Source: Bifidobacterium catenulatum PV20-2
GTDB lineage: Bacteria > Actinomycetota > Actinomycetes > Actinomycetales > Bifidobacteriaceae
Assembly (NCBI RefSeq): GCF_000800455.1
Contig: NZ_CP007456.1
Span: forward strand, 806,001-870,000
Reading direction: 5' to 3'
DNA length: 64,000 nt
Shown here: piece after piece, positions 37,001 to 44,662 of the stretch
Layout: each line of letters starts with the position of its first letter
Numbering within the stretch: position 1 is the stretch's first letter
Made by a program: the position numbers and the translations under genes
The notes under the pieces: model-generated
What the model was told of the DNA's origin: nothing
Seen by the model: the letters and a program-made list of their open reading frames with translations, nothing else
The model's database searches: none

Positions 37001-39052
37001 GTGACCTCACAGAAAACCGCGGAACTCGGGTCCGCCGCCAGTTCCGTAAAGCCTATTGATCCGCACACCCGATTCATCGTCGTGGGTGTGATCGTCGTCG
37101 GCTCGTTCATCGCGCTGCTCAATCAGACCGTCATGTCACCGGCCTTGCCGGCACTGATGCGTGATTTCAATATCACCACCGGCACCGTGCAGTGGGTGAC
37201 CAGCGTCTACATGCTGGCCTCGGGTATCATGGTGCCGATTTCAGGCTATCTGATTGATAAATTCTCCACCCGAAAGCTCTTCGCCGGAGCTCTTGCCACT
37301 TTCATGGTCGGCACACTGCTGTGTGCCGTCGCGCCGAATTTCATGCTGTTGCTCGTCGGACGCATACTGCAATCCGTCGGCTCCGGCGTGCTGTTGCCAT
37401 TGGTCGCCGTAGTGCCGATGCTCGTCTATCCGCCGGATAAGCGCGGCACCGCCATGGGCATGGCCGGTATCGTCATGGCCGCCGGCCCGGCTATCGGCCC
37501 GGTTATCGGTGGTCTGGTGATTGACAGTTTCGGATGGCGCCCGATGTTCATTGGCATCGCAGTCGTGGCACTGGTCATCCTTGTCGGAGGCACGATGATG
37601 CTCAAGAACGTCAGCGAGTTGAAGAACCCAAAGCTCAACATCCTGTCCGTGGTCCTTTCGACCATCGCGTTCGGTGGCCTGCTCTATGGCTTCTCGTCCG
37701 CTTCCACGATGGGATGGGCCAGTCCGGTCGTCATTACCTCAATCGTCGTTGGTCTTGTGGCCTTCGTCGCATTCGTATACAAGCAAGTCAAGCTCGATGA
37801 GCCATTGTTGCGCGTTGACACCCTTGCCACCCGCAACTTCCGCAACTCCGCGATTCTGGTCACTCTGATCAACGCCGCAGTCGCCGCAACCAACGTGACG
37901 TTGCCTATCTTCATCCAGAATGTGCTCGGCCAATCCGCCACCGTCACCGGCATGGTCATGCTGCCCGCCGCGGCGGTCGGCATCATCCTGAGTCCGGTCG
38001 CCGGTGCCGCATTCGACAAATTCGGCCCGCGCGGCGTGGGCATCGGTGGCCTTGCGCTCATGACCATCTCTCTTGGTCTTCTCGGCACCATCAGCACCAG
38101 GACATCAGTGCTGTTTGTCGCCGTGCTCTGCGCATTGCAGGCATCCGGTCAGGCTATCGCCAACATGCCGATCAACACTTGGGGCATCAACGCTTTGCCG
38201 AACGACATGATCGCCCATGGCAACGCCATCGCCAACACCGGCCGTCAGATCGCGGCAGCCATTGCGACCTCGCTTCTGGTCACCGCAGAAACATCCGTGA
38301 CCGCCTCGCACATGTCCCAGGGTGTGAAGTCCGCCACGGCCAGCGGCATCGCGTTCTCCTACCTGCTGTGCGCCGCCATCTCGCTGGTCGCCCTGATCAT
38401 CTGCATCTTCACCGTCACCAGCCGTGCCAAGGAGAAGGCCGCACGCAACGCCAAGGCCTACGAGGCGCAAGCCTCCGCCGAAGTCGCGGCCGAAACCACT
38501 GAAGGCCAGCCCGCCGAGCATCACTACGCCGGCGCATACGTGGCCCCCGCCGCCTCCCTGTTCAAGCAGGCCCAGGAACAGTCCATCGGCGGGATCATGG
38601 ACGATCAGCCCTACAGCTGCCTGGACAGCGATGACATCACGCATGTGGTGCGCGAGTTCATCCGCCTCAACGTCTCCAGCCTTCCCGTGGTGAACGGCGA
38701 GGGCAGGCTCGTCGGCTTCGTCAGCGACGGCGATGTCATGAAATCGATTGCCACCTATGAATCCCGTACGGTTTCCACCGGCACCGGTTCGACGATGGTG
38801 GTGTTCGACGACGAAACCGTGGCCTCCAAGGTGCAGGCACTCTCCGGCAAGAAGGTGATGGACATCGCCACGCGTAAGGTCGTTGCCGCCACGCCCGACC
38901 AACATGTTGGAGAGGTGGCCCGAATCCTCGCCAAGAAGCAGTTCAAGAAACTGCCGGTGGTGGATGGTGATGGCAGGCTCGTCGGTGTGATCCGCCGTAA
39001 GTCCGTGATGGAACATGCCTTCGACGCGCTGTTCCCAAAGGATGATCGGTGA
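37001..39052 (+). CDS. 14-TM MFS transporter (EmrB/QacA type) fused to a CBS-domain pair
   Basis: 683 residues from the GTG at 37001, behind AGAAGGA; earlier in-frame starts at 36929-36974 lack ribosome sites. Residues 15-490 form a DHA2-type exporter: LNQTVMSPALPALMRDF (motif D1), motif A SGYLIDKFSTRKLF and motif C GPAIGPVIGG. After an Ala/Glu-rich linker, two CBS domains follow (about 525-600, with SSLPVVNGEGRLVGFVSDGD, and about 610-680, with FKKLPVVDGDGRLVGVIRRK). CBS pairs bind adenine nucleotides, so transport may be gated by energy or nucleotide state. Such a fusion is unusual. Confidence 0.9.
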   Translation: MTSQKTAELGSAASSVKPIDPHTRFIVVGVIVVGSFIALLNQTVMSPALPALMRDFNITTGTVQWVTSVYMLASGIMVPISGYLIDKFSTRKLFAGALATFMVGTLLCAVAPNFMLLLVGRILQSVGSGVLLPLVAVVPMLVYPPDKRGTAMGMAGIVMAAGPAIGPVIGGLVIDSFGWRPMFIGIAVVALVILVGGTMMLKNVSELKNPKLNILSVVLSTIAFGGLLYGFSSASTMGWASPVVITSIVVGLVAFVAFVYKQVKLDEPLLRVDTLATRNFRNSAILVTLINAAVAATNVTLPIFIQNVLGQSATVTGMVMLPAAAVGIILSPVAGAAFDKFGPRGVGIGGLALMTISLGLLGTISTRTSVLFVAVLCALQASGQAIANMPINTWGINALPNDMIAHGNAIANTGRQIAAAIATSLLVTAETSVTASHMSQGVKSATASGIAFSYLLCAAISLVALIICIFTVTSRAKEKAARNAKAYEAQASAEVAAETTEGQPAEHHYAGAYVAPAASLFKQAQEQSIGGIMDDQPYSCLDSDDITHVVREFIRLNVSSLPVVNGEGRLVGFVSDGDVMKSIATYESRTVSTGTGSTMVVFDDETVASKVQALSGKKVMDIATRKVVAATPDQHVGEVARILAKKQFKKLPVVDGDGRLVGVIRRKSVMEHAFDALFPKDDR

Positions 39053-39088
39053 TTAGGCGCCATCATCGCTGAATAGAATGAATGGAAC

Positions 39089-39119
39089 ATGAGGCTTCCT
39101 TCTTGCAGGGAAGCCTCAT
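39089..39119 (+). terminator. Terminator after the MFS-CBS gene
   Basis: Perfect 11-bp stem ATGAGGCTTCC (39089-39099) with GGAAGCCTCAT (39109-39119), then TGCTTTG. Confidence 0.75.
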
Positions 39120-39178
39120 TGCTTTGTCCGCGGAGTCTTACGGCACCTGCGCAAGGGCAACGTCACGCCTTCGTGATG

Positions 39179-39194
39179 CACTATTTAAATAGTG
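39179..39194. promoter_or_regulatory. 16-bp perfect AT-rich palindrome
   Basis: CACTATTTAAATAGTG. Twenty bases downstream, GTGACGC (39213-39219) and GCGTCAC (39229-39235) form a second hairpin. No gene starts within 500 bp, so the role is unclear; may be a remnant operator or an insertion target. Confidence 0.35.
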
Positions 39195-39352
39195 TGTTCC
39201 TATCGTTGCATGGTGACGCTAACGCATGGCGTCACGATACTGAAGCCTGCCATCTAACGGCGGGTACGGCTCGTTGCTGGAGTCGTGCACGCATACGCGC
39301 GTCGGCGTGCGTATGCCGTGATGTGACCTTTGTAGTGGAATTGAAGAATTGA

Positions 39353-39523
39353 GGGGCTTCTGCTGTTTTCGTGGGTTAGGTTCTTGGTTGTGATAGGTGT
39401 ATGTCGAGTCCGCCGCAGCGGAGCATGGCGAGCGCGATGAGGCTACTGACGTGGTGGAAGCCATAAGTCGTGCGGATGGTGACTTTGATGCGGCTGTGGG
39501 GCTTCATCCGTGGAGCCAGCGTG
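39353..39523 (-). mobile_element. ISL3-family transposase C-terminal remnant with one end
   Basis: The reverse strand encodes HSRIKVTIRTTYGFHH followed by VSSLIALAMLRCGG and a TAA at 39376, the typical C-terminus of ISL3-type transposases. It is followed by a terminal-repeat-like GGGGCTTCTGCTGTTTTCG (39353-39371 on the plus strand). The remaining transposase frame is lost; 39524-39700 has no clear frame. Confidence 0.55.
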
Positions 39524-39765
39524 ATCATCATCGACGATCACGGCGCTGTGGCTGTTGCAAGGCATTCCCGTGGTCGCCGGCACAGGCGGATTCACGCACG
39601 TCGATGATGTGCATGATTCCGCGTATGGTATGCCGACCCGACCCCGCTTCGTTGGTGTGCGTGGGATGTCCATTCAGGTTTTTCCCATCTTCGGACTCGT
39701 AAAATAGGTGAGGTTAACAAGACGAAGAACAATGACATCCGTCGATTCGCAAGGGGAGGACGCAT

Positions 39766-40590
39766 ATGGATTATCAGTATCAGGCCGTTGAACAGCCTTC
39801 CAATCCCCGCAAAACCTGGCCGATTGTCCTTTCCGTGGTCGTGGCGCTCACTGTGGCATGCGGCGCAGGAGTGTACGTCTACCACAACAAACGGCAGGAG
39901 GCGTTGGACACATGCCGGCAATCGCTTGCGGAATTCAGCTCGGCCCGTAAGGCCGTGCTCGACACATCCGAAAACGGTAGCGAGCTGCAGAAATTGATCC
40001 GTGGTGCGCTCGGCGTGAACGACATCATCGACGCGTTCGCGGACGCGGCCACCAGCGCAGAGAACACGGTCGATACGGAAGGCTGTAAGGCGGACGCCAC
40101 CATCACGCAGCTCAATCTCATCGCCAAAACACTAGACAGCGCCACGGACTCCCTGAATAACAGCCTGAAGGACATCCAGGAGAAGAACGGCACGAATGCG
40201 CTGCAGGATTCGCGGAACGATTCGGATGGCACGACAACGAACGGACCATCCTCCAATACTCAGTCCAATATGTCATCGGGGCAATTGCTCGACGTTCCTT
40301 CAAACGGTTCTTCCGCCACGGAATCGTTGGATGAATCGAAGAAGGAACTGCAGCAGTCGCTCGACAAGGCGGACAAATTGGTCAACAAGCTTGGCAAGGA
40401 CGAAACACTGACGTTGACTGGCCGTAAACTGCTGTCCGCATTGTCCAAAGCTGTGGATTCCGGTCAAAAACTCATTGAAAACAGCAATATCAAGGATTCT
40501 AAGTACTACAAGGCAGCCAAAGTCACGCTCGATGAGGCCATCGATGTGGCCGAGAATTGGGTGGACAGACAGGCGTCCAAAGCGCAATGA
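39766..40590 (+). CDS. Membrane-anchored coiled-coil protein, unknown function
   Basis: 274 residues. A short cytoplasmic N-terminus (MDYQYQAVEQPSNPRKTW) precedes one membrane helix (PIVLSVVVALTVACGAGVYVY). The rest is extracytoplasmic: helical repeats (39-150), a Ser/Asn/Thr-rich linker (150-195), and a second helical part (ESLDESKKELQQSLDKADKLV onward). The helices resemble FIVAR-like cell-wall modules. Two Cys (about 48 and 107) could form a disulfide. Ribosome site AGGGGAGG. No specific family recognised. Confidence 0.75.
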   Translation: MDYQYQAVEQPSNPRKTWPIVLSVVVALTVACGAGVYVYHNKRQEALDTCRQSLAEFSSARKAVLDTSENGSELQKLIRGALGVNDIIDAFADAATSAENTVDTEGCKADATITQLNLIAKTLDSATDSLNNSLKDIQEKNGTNALQDSRNDSDGTTTNGPSSNTQSNMSSGQLLDVPSNGSSATESLDESKKELQQSLDKADKLVNKLGKDETLTLTGRKLLSALSKAVDSGQKLIENSNIKDSKYYKAAKVTLDEAIDVAENWVDRQASKAQ

Positions 40591-40747
40591 CGATTCTCCC
40601 TCGTGTTGCTTCCATACGCGCGTCTAAAGTTTCCCGGAAAACGTCGACGATTATGACATCAGAGAATATGACGCCATGACGGATGGAAGCGTAAGAGGGG
40701 ATACGAATGGCGAAATCGGGGTGTGGGCCGTCGGGGAAACATCGCGT

Positions 40748-40794
40748 TTGCGAACCCGGTCGCCCGTCCATATCCTAGGCGATCGGGTTCGCAA
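40748..40794 (-). terminator. Terminator after yeiH-like gene
   Basis: 17-bp stem with one G-T pair: 40748-40764 (TTGCGAACCCGGTCGCC) with 40778-40794. It ends 6 nt beyond the stop of the minus-strand gene at 40801. Confidence 0.75.
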
Positions 40795-40800
40795 GACCAA

Positions 40801-41865
40801 TTAGAAGAACAGTGCTGCGACTCCGGCCGCAAAGCACATAAGCAGCACAGACGTGATGAAACTGGCGAGGAACGCCTTCTGTCCCTTCTTGGCGATGGCA
40901 TTGAAATTCACGTTGATGCCAAGCGCGGCCATGGCCATGCCGAGCACAATGTATGCGAAATCGACCAGATTCGGTGTGATGGCACCGATGAACGGCACGA
41001 ACGTGCCGATGATGGAAGCGCCGATGAAGCCGAGCATGAACCATGGGAATGACACTTTGCGTTTGCCGTTCGTCGGTATTTCGGAATGGTTTTTATCCCA
41101 CCAAACGGCGATGACGATGGCTGCGAACACCAGCATCAGTACTCGCGACAGTTTCATGATGGTTGCGATGTCCACCGCGCCGAACGCGTCGCCGGCTGCC
41201 ACGGCATGGGCGATTTCGTGCAAGGAAGCTCCGGCGGTAATGCCCAGCTGTGTCTTACTCAAACCGGTCAATGGTCCAAGGGCGATTTCCAGTAACGCGA
41301 AGATGGTGCCCATGATGGCGATGATGGCCACGGCCATCACTTCGTTGTTGGCTTTTTCATCCTCTTTTTCCGGCGGTACTTTGATGGAGCCAGACAATCC
41401 CATGACGGCGGCCGCACCGCAAATGCCGGTGCCGCCCGCCACTAGAATGGCGAGCTGCGGATCGACGCCGAGTTTGCGAGCTATGTTATAGCACGCCACA
41501 ATGGTGAGCGTCACCACCACAGCGGCGATCGGCAGACATTTGATACCCTGTGTGAACAGTACCGTCAAATTGAGCTTGAAACCAAGCAGGATGATGCCCA
41601 AGCGAAGCAGCTTGTTGGAGATAAGCCCTGCCGCGTCCTTCACGCCGGCCTTATGTTCGGTGGAACGGCTTGAATACCATTTGCGGATTGGGAATTGCGC
41701 GATCATGCCGATAAGTAGCGCGATAATCAACGCGCCGAACAAGCTGAATCCGGGGAACTGTTTGAGCCATGAGGCCGCCAGCGAAGCAGCCAACGTGACG
41801 ATACCGATGAAAACCATTTCCTTGGTGGTAATGCGCGTCCACCATTTTTTGCAAAAATCAATCAC
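40801..41865 (-). CDS. yeiH: YeiH/UPF0324 family putative sulfate exporter
   Basis: 354 residues, about ten membrane helices. Family signatures are LLRLGIILLGFKLNLTVL, AGGTGICGAAAVMGLSG and GASLHEIAHAVAAG. UPF0324 proteins are putative anion (sulfate/sulfite) exporters; substrate not proven. A TauE-type sulfite exporter follows 275 bp away on the other strand, which gives a loose sulfur theme. Confidence 0.9.
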   Translation of the reverse strand: MIDFCKKWWTRITTKEMVFIGIVTLAASLAASWLKQFPGFSLFGALIIALLIGMIAQFPIRKWYSSRSTEHKAGVKDAAGLISNKLLRLGIILLGFKLNLTVLFTQGIKCLPIAAVVVTLTIVACYNIARKLGVDPQLAILVAGGTGICGAAAVMGLSGSIKVPPEKEDEKANNEVMAVAIIAIMGTIFALLEIALGPLTGLSKTQLGITAGASLHEIAHAVAAGDAFGAVDIATIMKLSRVLMLVFAAIVIAVWWDKNHSEIPTNGKRKVSFPWFMLGFIGASIIGTFVPFIGAITPNLVDFAYIVLGMAMAALGINVNFNAIAKKGQKAFLASFITSVLLMCFAAGVAALFF

Positions 41866-41880
41866 GAACCTTAAGTGTTC

Positions 41881-42019
41881 CGGCCGGTTCGGACATCGGT
41901 ATGGTGCGGAAAGTGATGACTTCAGCGCCGTCGGTCTGCCGGGACTCGCCTTGCAGTGGGCGCTGATTCCGCTCGCCGCCTACTGGACCGAGTCGCTGAT
42001 TGCCAAGCGCAATCACTGA
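41881..42019 (+). pseudogene. C-terminal fragment of an unidentified membrane protein
   Basis: An open frame ends with VGLPGLALQWALIPLAAYWT and ESLIAKRNH and a TGA at 42017-42019. Codon choice looks coding, but no start or upstream part exists because the yeiH-like gene begins at 41865 on the other strand. Probably the tail of a deleted transporter gene. Confidence 0.35.
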
Positions 42020-42074
42020 ACAACGATAGTTCAAACGCGGCAGTCAGCCACGTTCTGAACAAAACCGATATTTT

Positions 42075-42102
42075 TGGGAGCCAAGCCATTACGCTTGGCT
42101 CC
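42075..42102. terminator. Inverted repeat upstream of tauE-like gene
   Basis: Perfect 11-bp stem GGGAGCCAAGC (42075-42085) with GCTTGGCTCCC (42092-42102), 6-nt loop. Probably the former terminator of the truncated gene at 41881-42019. Confidence 0.6.
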
Positions 42103-42139
42103 CGTTGTCATATCAGTCGGGAAATCGGGAGAAACGGTC

Positions 42140-42976
42140 ATGATCGCCGGAGTGTCCATCACCACATTGCTGCTGGTGCTCGCAGCCGGCATCGGGGCGG
42201 GATTCGTTGGATACGCGGTCGGCGCATCCTCGCTGATATCCTATCCGGCGTTGCTGGCGTTCGGCATTCCGCCTGTGCTGTCCAACACCACGAACACGGT
42301 GGGCGTGTGCGGTACGGGCATCGGTGGACTGCTTTCCGCCCGCAGGGAGCTCAGAGGCCAAGGCGTGCGCGTGGCCGTCTACGCCTGCATCGGATTGGTT
42401 GGTGGCATTATCGGCGGACTGTTGCTGCTGGAACTGCCGGCAGAAGTGTTCGAATGCGCGGTGCCACCGCTGATCCTGTTCAGTGCGTTAATCATTGCTA
42501 TCAATCCTCGGAAAAAAGCTGCGGCGCGAGACGCCGTTGCACAAGCGCTTCCTCAATCGCAACAAGGCGAACGAGCTGCACAGATCGCCAACAAAACCGA
42601 TAATGGCAAACTGCATGACCCATGGTGGTTGTGGCTTGGCGTAAGTTTTGTCGGCATTTATTCCGGATATTTCGGTGCTGCAGCAGGCACGCTTGCCTTG
42701 GCGATTCTCGACTTGGGTAAGATCGGTCCGTTCCATCAGATTAATGCGTTGAAAACGGTGGTCGGTTTCGGCGCGAATATTTCCGCTGCGATCATGTTCA
42801 TCATTCGTGGATCCGTGTATTGGCCGTTCGCCATCATGATGTGCATCGGATGTATCATCGGCAGTGCAATCGCCCCACCTGTCACCCGGCATATTCCTGA
42901 AAACATCATGCGCGCCGCCGCCGTGCTCACCGGCATCATCCTAGCCGTCAAGCTCGGCTGGAGCACCTACTTGTGA
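42140..42976 (+). CDS. TauE/SafE-family sulfite/organosulfonate exporter-like protein
   Basis: 278 residues, about eight membrane helices in two related halves: GAGFVGYAVGASSLISYPAL with NTTNTVG, and SGYFGAAAGTLALA with INALKTVVGFGAN. These paired motifs define the family. Start ATG at 42140 behind GGGAGAAA. Substrate unknown. Confidence 0.87.
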   Translation: MIAGVSITTLLLVLAAGIGAGFVGYAVGASSLISYPALLAFGIPPVLSNTTNTVGVCGTGIGGLLSARRELRGQGVRVAVYACIGLVGGIIGGLLLLELPAEVFECAVPPLILFSALIIAINPRKKAAARDAVAQALPQSQQGERAAQIANKTDNGKLHDPWWLWLGVSFVGIYSGYFGAAAGTLALAILDLGKIGPFHQINALKTVVGFGANISAAIMFIIRGSVYWPFAIMMCIGCIIGSAIAPPVTRHIPENIMRAAAVLTGIILAVKLGWSTYL

Positions 42977-43003
42977 CATGCGCTGTACATTGATTCGCGA
43001 TGT

Positions 43004-43049
43004 GAAGTCCCGCTGGAAGAACCGATTTCTCCAGCGGACTTCTTTTTCT
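43004..43049 (+). terminator. Terminator after tauE-like gene
   Basis: GAAGTCC-CGCTGGA pairs with TCCAGCG-GACTTC (one bulged base), followed by TTTTTCT. Confidence 0.85.
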
Positions 43050-43111
43050 AGATACCTTGCGATTGAAGGACCTGCGAGCCGTCCATCGGCATCTCGCAAA
43101 ACAGCATCGTG

Positions 43112-44038
43112 TCAGATAAGCGTCGACAGTGCTCGCATTACAATATCCACATCCTTGTTTTCCAATTCGCGAATGACATGCAGATAGGTTTCCTGTGTTG
43201 TGGTCATGCTGGCGTGGCCGAGGCGGCGCGACACGCTGGCGATTGATACGCCGGCGAACAGCAGTAGTGATGCGTGCGTATGCCGCAATCCGTGGATGGA
43301 AATGACCGGCGCATCCACGTTCTTGCAGTGTCTGGCGAGTACGCCGTTGGCTGTGGAGTTATAGATTTTGCCGTGCACGAAGATGGGCTTGTCGTGCGGA
43401 AGATTCTTGAGTAATCCGGAAAGCTGCATGATGAGCTGCCAGTCAAGCTGCACTTTGCGTACGGAGGATTCGTTTTTCGTGGGTACAAAACCGCCGCCGT
43501 TTTTGTAATCCCAGGTTTTGCTGACGGAAAGCGTTTGGTGGGTGAAATCGAAGTCGTCGGGCGTGAGTCCAAGTGCTTCGGAGAATCGGAGTCCGGTTTT
43601 CGCGATGAGGAGGATAAGCCAATCCCAACTTGCCTCAGAGCCAAGATCAAGATCGGCGAGCATAGCGTGCAGCTCGAATTGGTTGAGATACTTCATTTTT
43701 TTGATGCGTGGCTGCTTGCCTTTGATGATGACTTTGCGTGTCGGATCACGGGGAATGAGTCCTTCATCAACGGCATCGAGAATGGCGCCTTTGATCTGGT
43801 GATGAAAATCCATGGTGGTCTGGCGCTCATGATGCTGCGCGTAACCGTTAATGAGCTGCTGATAGGCGGTGCGATCCATATCGGCAAGTCTTAGTTCAGG
43901 GATGAGTTTGCCGAGCCAAGATTGTGTGAGTCGATATTTACTCATGGTCACGTCTCTGATGGCACCTTCCTTATACGTTTTCACCCATTGGGCGTAGTAG
44001 TCGCAGAATAGCGATTCAGCGGTGATGTTTTCCTGCAT
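43112..44038 (-). CDS. Tyrosine recombinase (hsdS shufflon invertase)
   Basis: 308 residues from ATG at 44038 behind AGAAAGGTG. N-terminal SAM-like domain (DYYAQWVKTYKEGAIRDVTM), then a catalytic domain with all conserved residues: Arg in TGLRFSEALGL (about 150), HGLRHTHAS (HxxR, about 253), GHAS (His, about 276) and the nucleophile in QETYLHV (about 285). It is immediately downstream of, and in frame with, a silent hsdS cassette. Similar enzymes invert hsdS segments in phase-variable Type I systems; that is its inferred role. Confidence 0.92.
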   Translation of the reverse strand: MQENITAESLFCDYYAQWVKTYKEGAIRDVTMSKYRLTQSWLGKLIPELRLADMDRTAYQQLINGYAQHHERQTTMDFHHQIKGAILDAVDEGLIPRDPTRKVIIKGKQPRIKKMKYLNQFELHAMLADLDLGSEASWDWLILLIAKTGLRFSEALGLTPDDFDFTHQTLSVSKTWDYKNGGGFVPTKNESSVRKVQLDWQLIMQLSGLLKNLPHDKPIFVHGKIYNSTANGVLARHCKNVDAPVISIHGLRHTHASLLLFAGVSIASVSRRLGHASMTTTQETYLHVIRELENKDVDIVMRALSTLI

Positions 44039-44086
44039 AGTGTGCACCTTTCTAAAAAAGATAGGGGATAAGGTGCAGCCATCATA

Positions 44087-44131
44087 CTTACGCTGATGAA
44101 GGGTGATGAGCGAGTCCAGACGGTCGAAGAA
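44087..44131 (-). repeat. 45-bp shufflon repeat, copy 1 (inverted)
   Basis: Identical to 47682-47726, 48333-48377 and 50441-50485. Encodes FFDRLDSLITLHQRK, the conserved central/C-terminal spacer of HsdS. Confidence 0.95.
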
Positions 44132-44558
44132 CGCGCCGATTTGGCGCTGCTCGTTTTCTGAGGCAGGCATAGAAATTCTGATTGAAGCAAAGTCATCGAA
44201 TTTCAAAACTTGAGTGTCCTTGGAATTGCCCTGCGAAACCTGTTGATACTGTTTCAGCAACATCGGTTGCCTGAGAAGGCGCGCAAAGAATCGTGCATAA
44301 ACCTCGGAAGTGGGCCTTGTTACCACATATGCGGGGCTTACGATGCCGTCGTACCGACTTGCATCTACAGCTCCCTGCCACATGCGCATACTGTTGTAAA
44401 CGACATCTCCGAAATGCACTATTTTATAGTTCGCGAGACTCGCGCCAGGATTCGTCTCCCTATCGGACTCAGATGCTGGGTATATCCCGTTGGCTACACT
44501 GACAGACAAAATCTCTCTATCGGAAGCTCTTTCATCACTCTCCTCGAACAGTTCACCC

Positions 44559-44577
44559 AGCTTACGCTGTTCCCAAG
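44559..44577 (-). repeat. 19-bp TRD-entry repeat, copy 1 (inverted)
   Basis: CTTGGGAACAGCGTAAGCT on the minus strand. Also at 47287-47305, 47827-47845 and 50040-50058 on the plus strand. Encodes WEQRKL at the entry of each TRD, a second recombination site. Confidence 0.9.
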
Positions 44578-44662
44578 CGGGGGCGCGGTATTCTTATGGA
44601 AGATGTGCAGTCACTCGTGGAGCCGTGCATTGGTTTGCCGGTACCGCAATGAGGAGGGATAG

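Larger units (their letters stand above)
44039..44588 (-). pseudogene. Silent hsdS cassette (inverted), one target-recognition domain
   Basis: Starts after a TAA with APAWEQRKLGELFEESDERA, contains one TRD, and ends ENEQRQIGAFFDRLDSLITL, then joins the recombinase frame without a stop (continuous opening to 43112). It lacks an initiation site matching HsdS and the second TRD. Its ends match the recombination sequences of hsdS: 44559-44577 and 44087-44131. Would supply an alternative recognition half after inversion. Confidence 0.85.

Noticed and set aside
39443..39673. Small minus-strand protein upstream of the IS relic
   Set aside because: Low-complexity frame without a ribosome site; likely decayed IS DNA.
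43112..44509. A single 465-residue fusion protein of HsdS and recombinase as the normal product
   Set aside because: The recombinase has its own ATG and ribosome site at 44038, and the opening start lies inside a TRD without a ribosome site.
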